A DNA stretch of 5,801 bases from Bacteroidales bacterium (GTDB lineage Bacteria > Bacteroidota > Bacteroidia > Bacteroidales > GCA-2748055), in NCBI GenBank assembly GCA_023135025.1, contig JAGLTY010000152.1:1-5801 (forward strand), in the 5' to 3' direction. Made by a program: the position numbers and the translations under genes. Shown in pieces: positions 5,396-5,801 of the stretch (its first letter is position 1; every line of letters starts with the position of its first letter). The notes below the pieces were generated by a model. That model was not told where the DNA came from and ran no database searches. It was given only the letters and a program-made list of their open reading frames with translations.

Positions 5396-5801
5396 CTATT
5401 TATTTTTTTCAATAATTCCTTTTAGTGCATCCCACCTGGGATCAATCTTTTCTTCCCTGTCCGGTTCTTTGGTCCTGTGAGCATCAAGTTGTTTCAACAT
5501 CTCCGGGTTGCATGTGGAGTTTCCTTCAGAATCATCGGGGTGAATCTTTTGATAGGGAAGTGCCAGCATGATAAATTCATACAGATACTGACCCACCTCT
5601 ATTTTGTGATCGTCCCTTCCAATGATTAACATATCATCTTCTATTTCGCCCGGTGTCTCTCCCATTTTCACAAAAATGGTCTGCGTGGTGGAAATATCAG
5701 TCATAAATTTCTCCAGGCACCGGTCACACATTACCTCCACTTCACCTTCCAATTTGAAATGGAGAGATAGAACGCCCTGTTTCTTCTCCAGGATTACTTC
5801 T
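5396..5801 (-). CDS. yceD: YceD/DUF177 family protein, C-terminal 134 residues (start outside window)
   Basis: YceD (DUF177) proteins are conserved next to rpmF and are linked to 23S rRNA accumulation and 50S assembly in bacteria and plastids; the exact action is not settled. The reading frame is open through the right edge, so the true start lies beyond 5801. A TTG at 5752 exists but would remove conserved residues, because the upstream codons ([19 protein letters not shown]) read as good family sequence. Visible features, numbered within the fragment: the C-x-x-C signature CDRCLE (C25, C28), an acidic middle ([10 protein letters not shown]), a helical stretch [20 protein letters not shown], a third cysteine C97, and the closing [10 protein letters not shown] typical of the family. 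Full members are about 160-185 residues, so roughly 30-45 are missing. The stop lies 2 bases before the rpmF ATG. Confidence 0.9.
   Translation of the reverse strand, partial: EVILEKKQGVLSLHFKLEGEVEVMCDRCLEKFMTDISTTQTIFVKMGETPGEIEDDMLIIGRDDHKIEVGQYLYEFIMLALPYQKIHPDDSEGNSTCNPEMLKQLDAHRTKEPDREEKIDPRWDALKGIIEKNK

Noticed and set aside
1..5801. Mobile element, defence system, CRISPR, tRNA or other RNA gene
   Set aside because: Almost every base is accounted for by conserved housekeeping genes. No repeats, transposase, integrase or cloverleaf-like sequences were seen on either strand.

Overview
The window is a compact, single-strand housekeeping segment. All eleven genes lie on the minus strand and read from right to left. 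It most likely comes from the chromosome of a Bacteroidota bacterium, perhaps of the Bacteroidales/Marinilabiliales or Cytophaga type. Reasons: the L32 protein opens with [23 protein letters not shown] synthase subunit a carries a secreted, histidine-rich N-terminal extension; a bactofilin and an AtpZ-like gene stand directly in front of the Fo genes; start codons lack clear Shine-Dalgarno sequences and have A/T-rich leaders. The placement below phylum level is inference.

Right third (5801 to 3218): a YceD/DUF177 gene cut by the window edge, then rpmF (ribosomal protein L32), plsX (phosphate acyltransferase) and fabH (beta-ketoacyl-ACP synthase III). This is the widely conserved yceD-rpmF-plsX-fabH block, which joins 50S subunit production to initiation of fatty acid and phospholipid synthesis. 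plsX and fabH overlap by 4 bases.

Middle (3196 to 2220): a bactofilin (polymer-forming cytoskeletal protein), a small AtpZ-like two-helix membrane protein whose likely GTG start lies 59 bases inside the bactofilin gene, and a four-helix AtpI-like membrane protein whose start overlaps the atpZ stop.

Left (2214 to 1): the Fo genes atpB (a), atpE (c) and atpF (b), then the first 77 codons of atpH (delta), which runs off the window. atpA and atpG probably follow to the left. atpD and atpC are not upstream of atpB, so they are probably elsewhere in the genome. The c subunit lacks the known Na+ ligands and looks proton-coupled. Subunit a has the His/Glu pair in the arrangement opposite to that of E. 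coli.

Only about 170 of 5801 bases are intergenic; the largest gap is 76 bases between atpE and atpF. That gap holds an 11-bp stem-loop which is fully paired only in the sense-strand RNA, the best regulatory signal in the window. I see no RNA genes, mobile elements, CRISPR or phage features, and no plausible undescribed system. The points worth a second look are local: the atpE-atpF hairpin, the bactofilin/atpZ overlap, the His-rich subunit a extension, and the joining of lipid, cytoskeleton and ATP synthase genes in one probable transcription unit.
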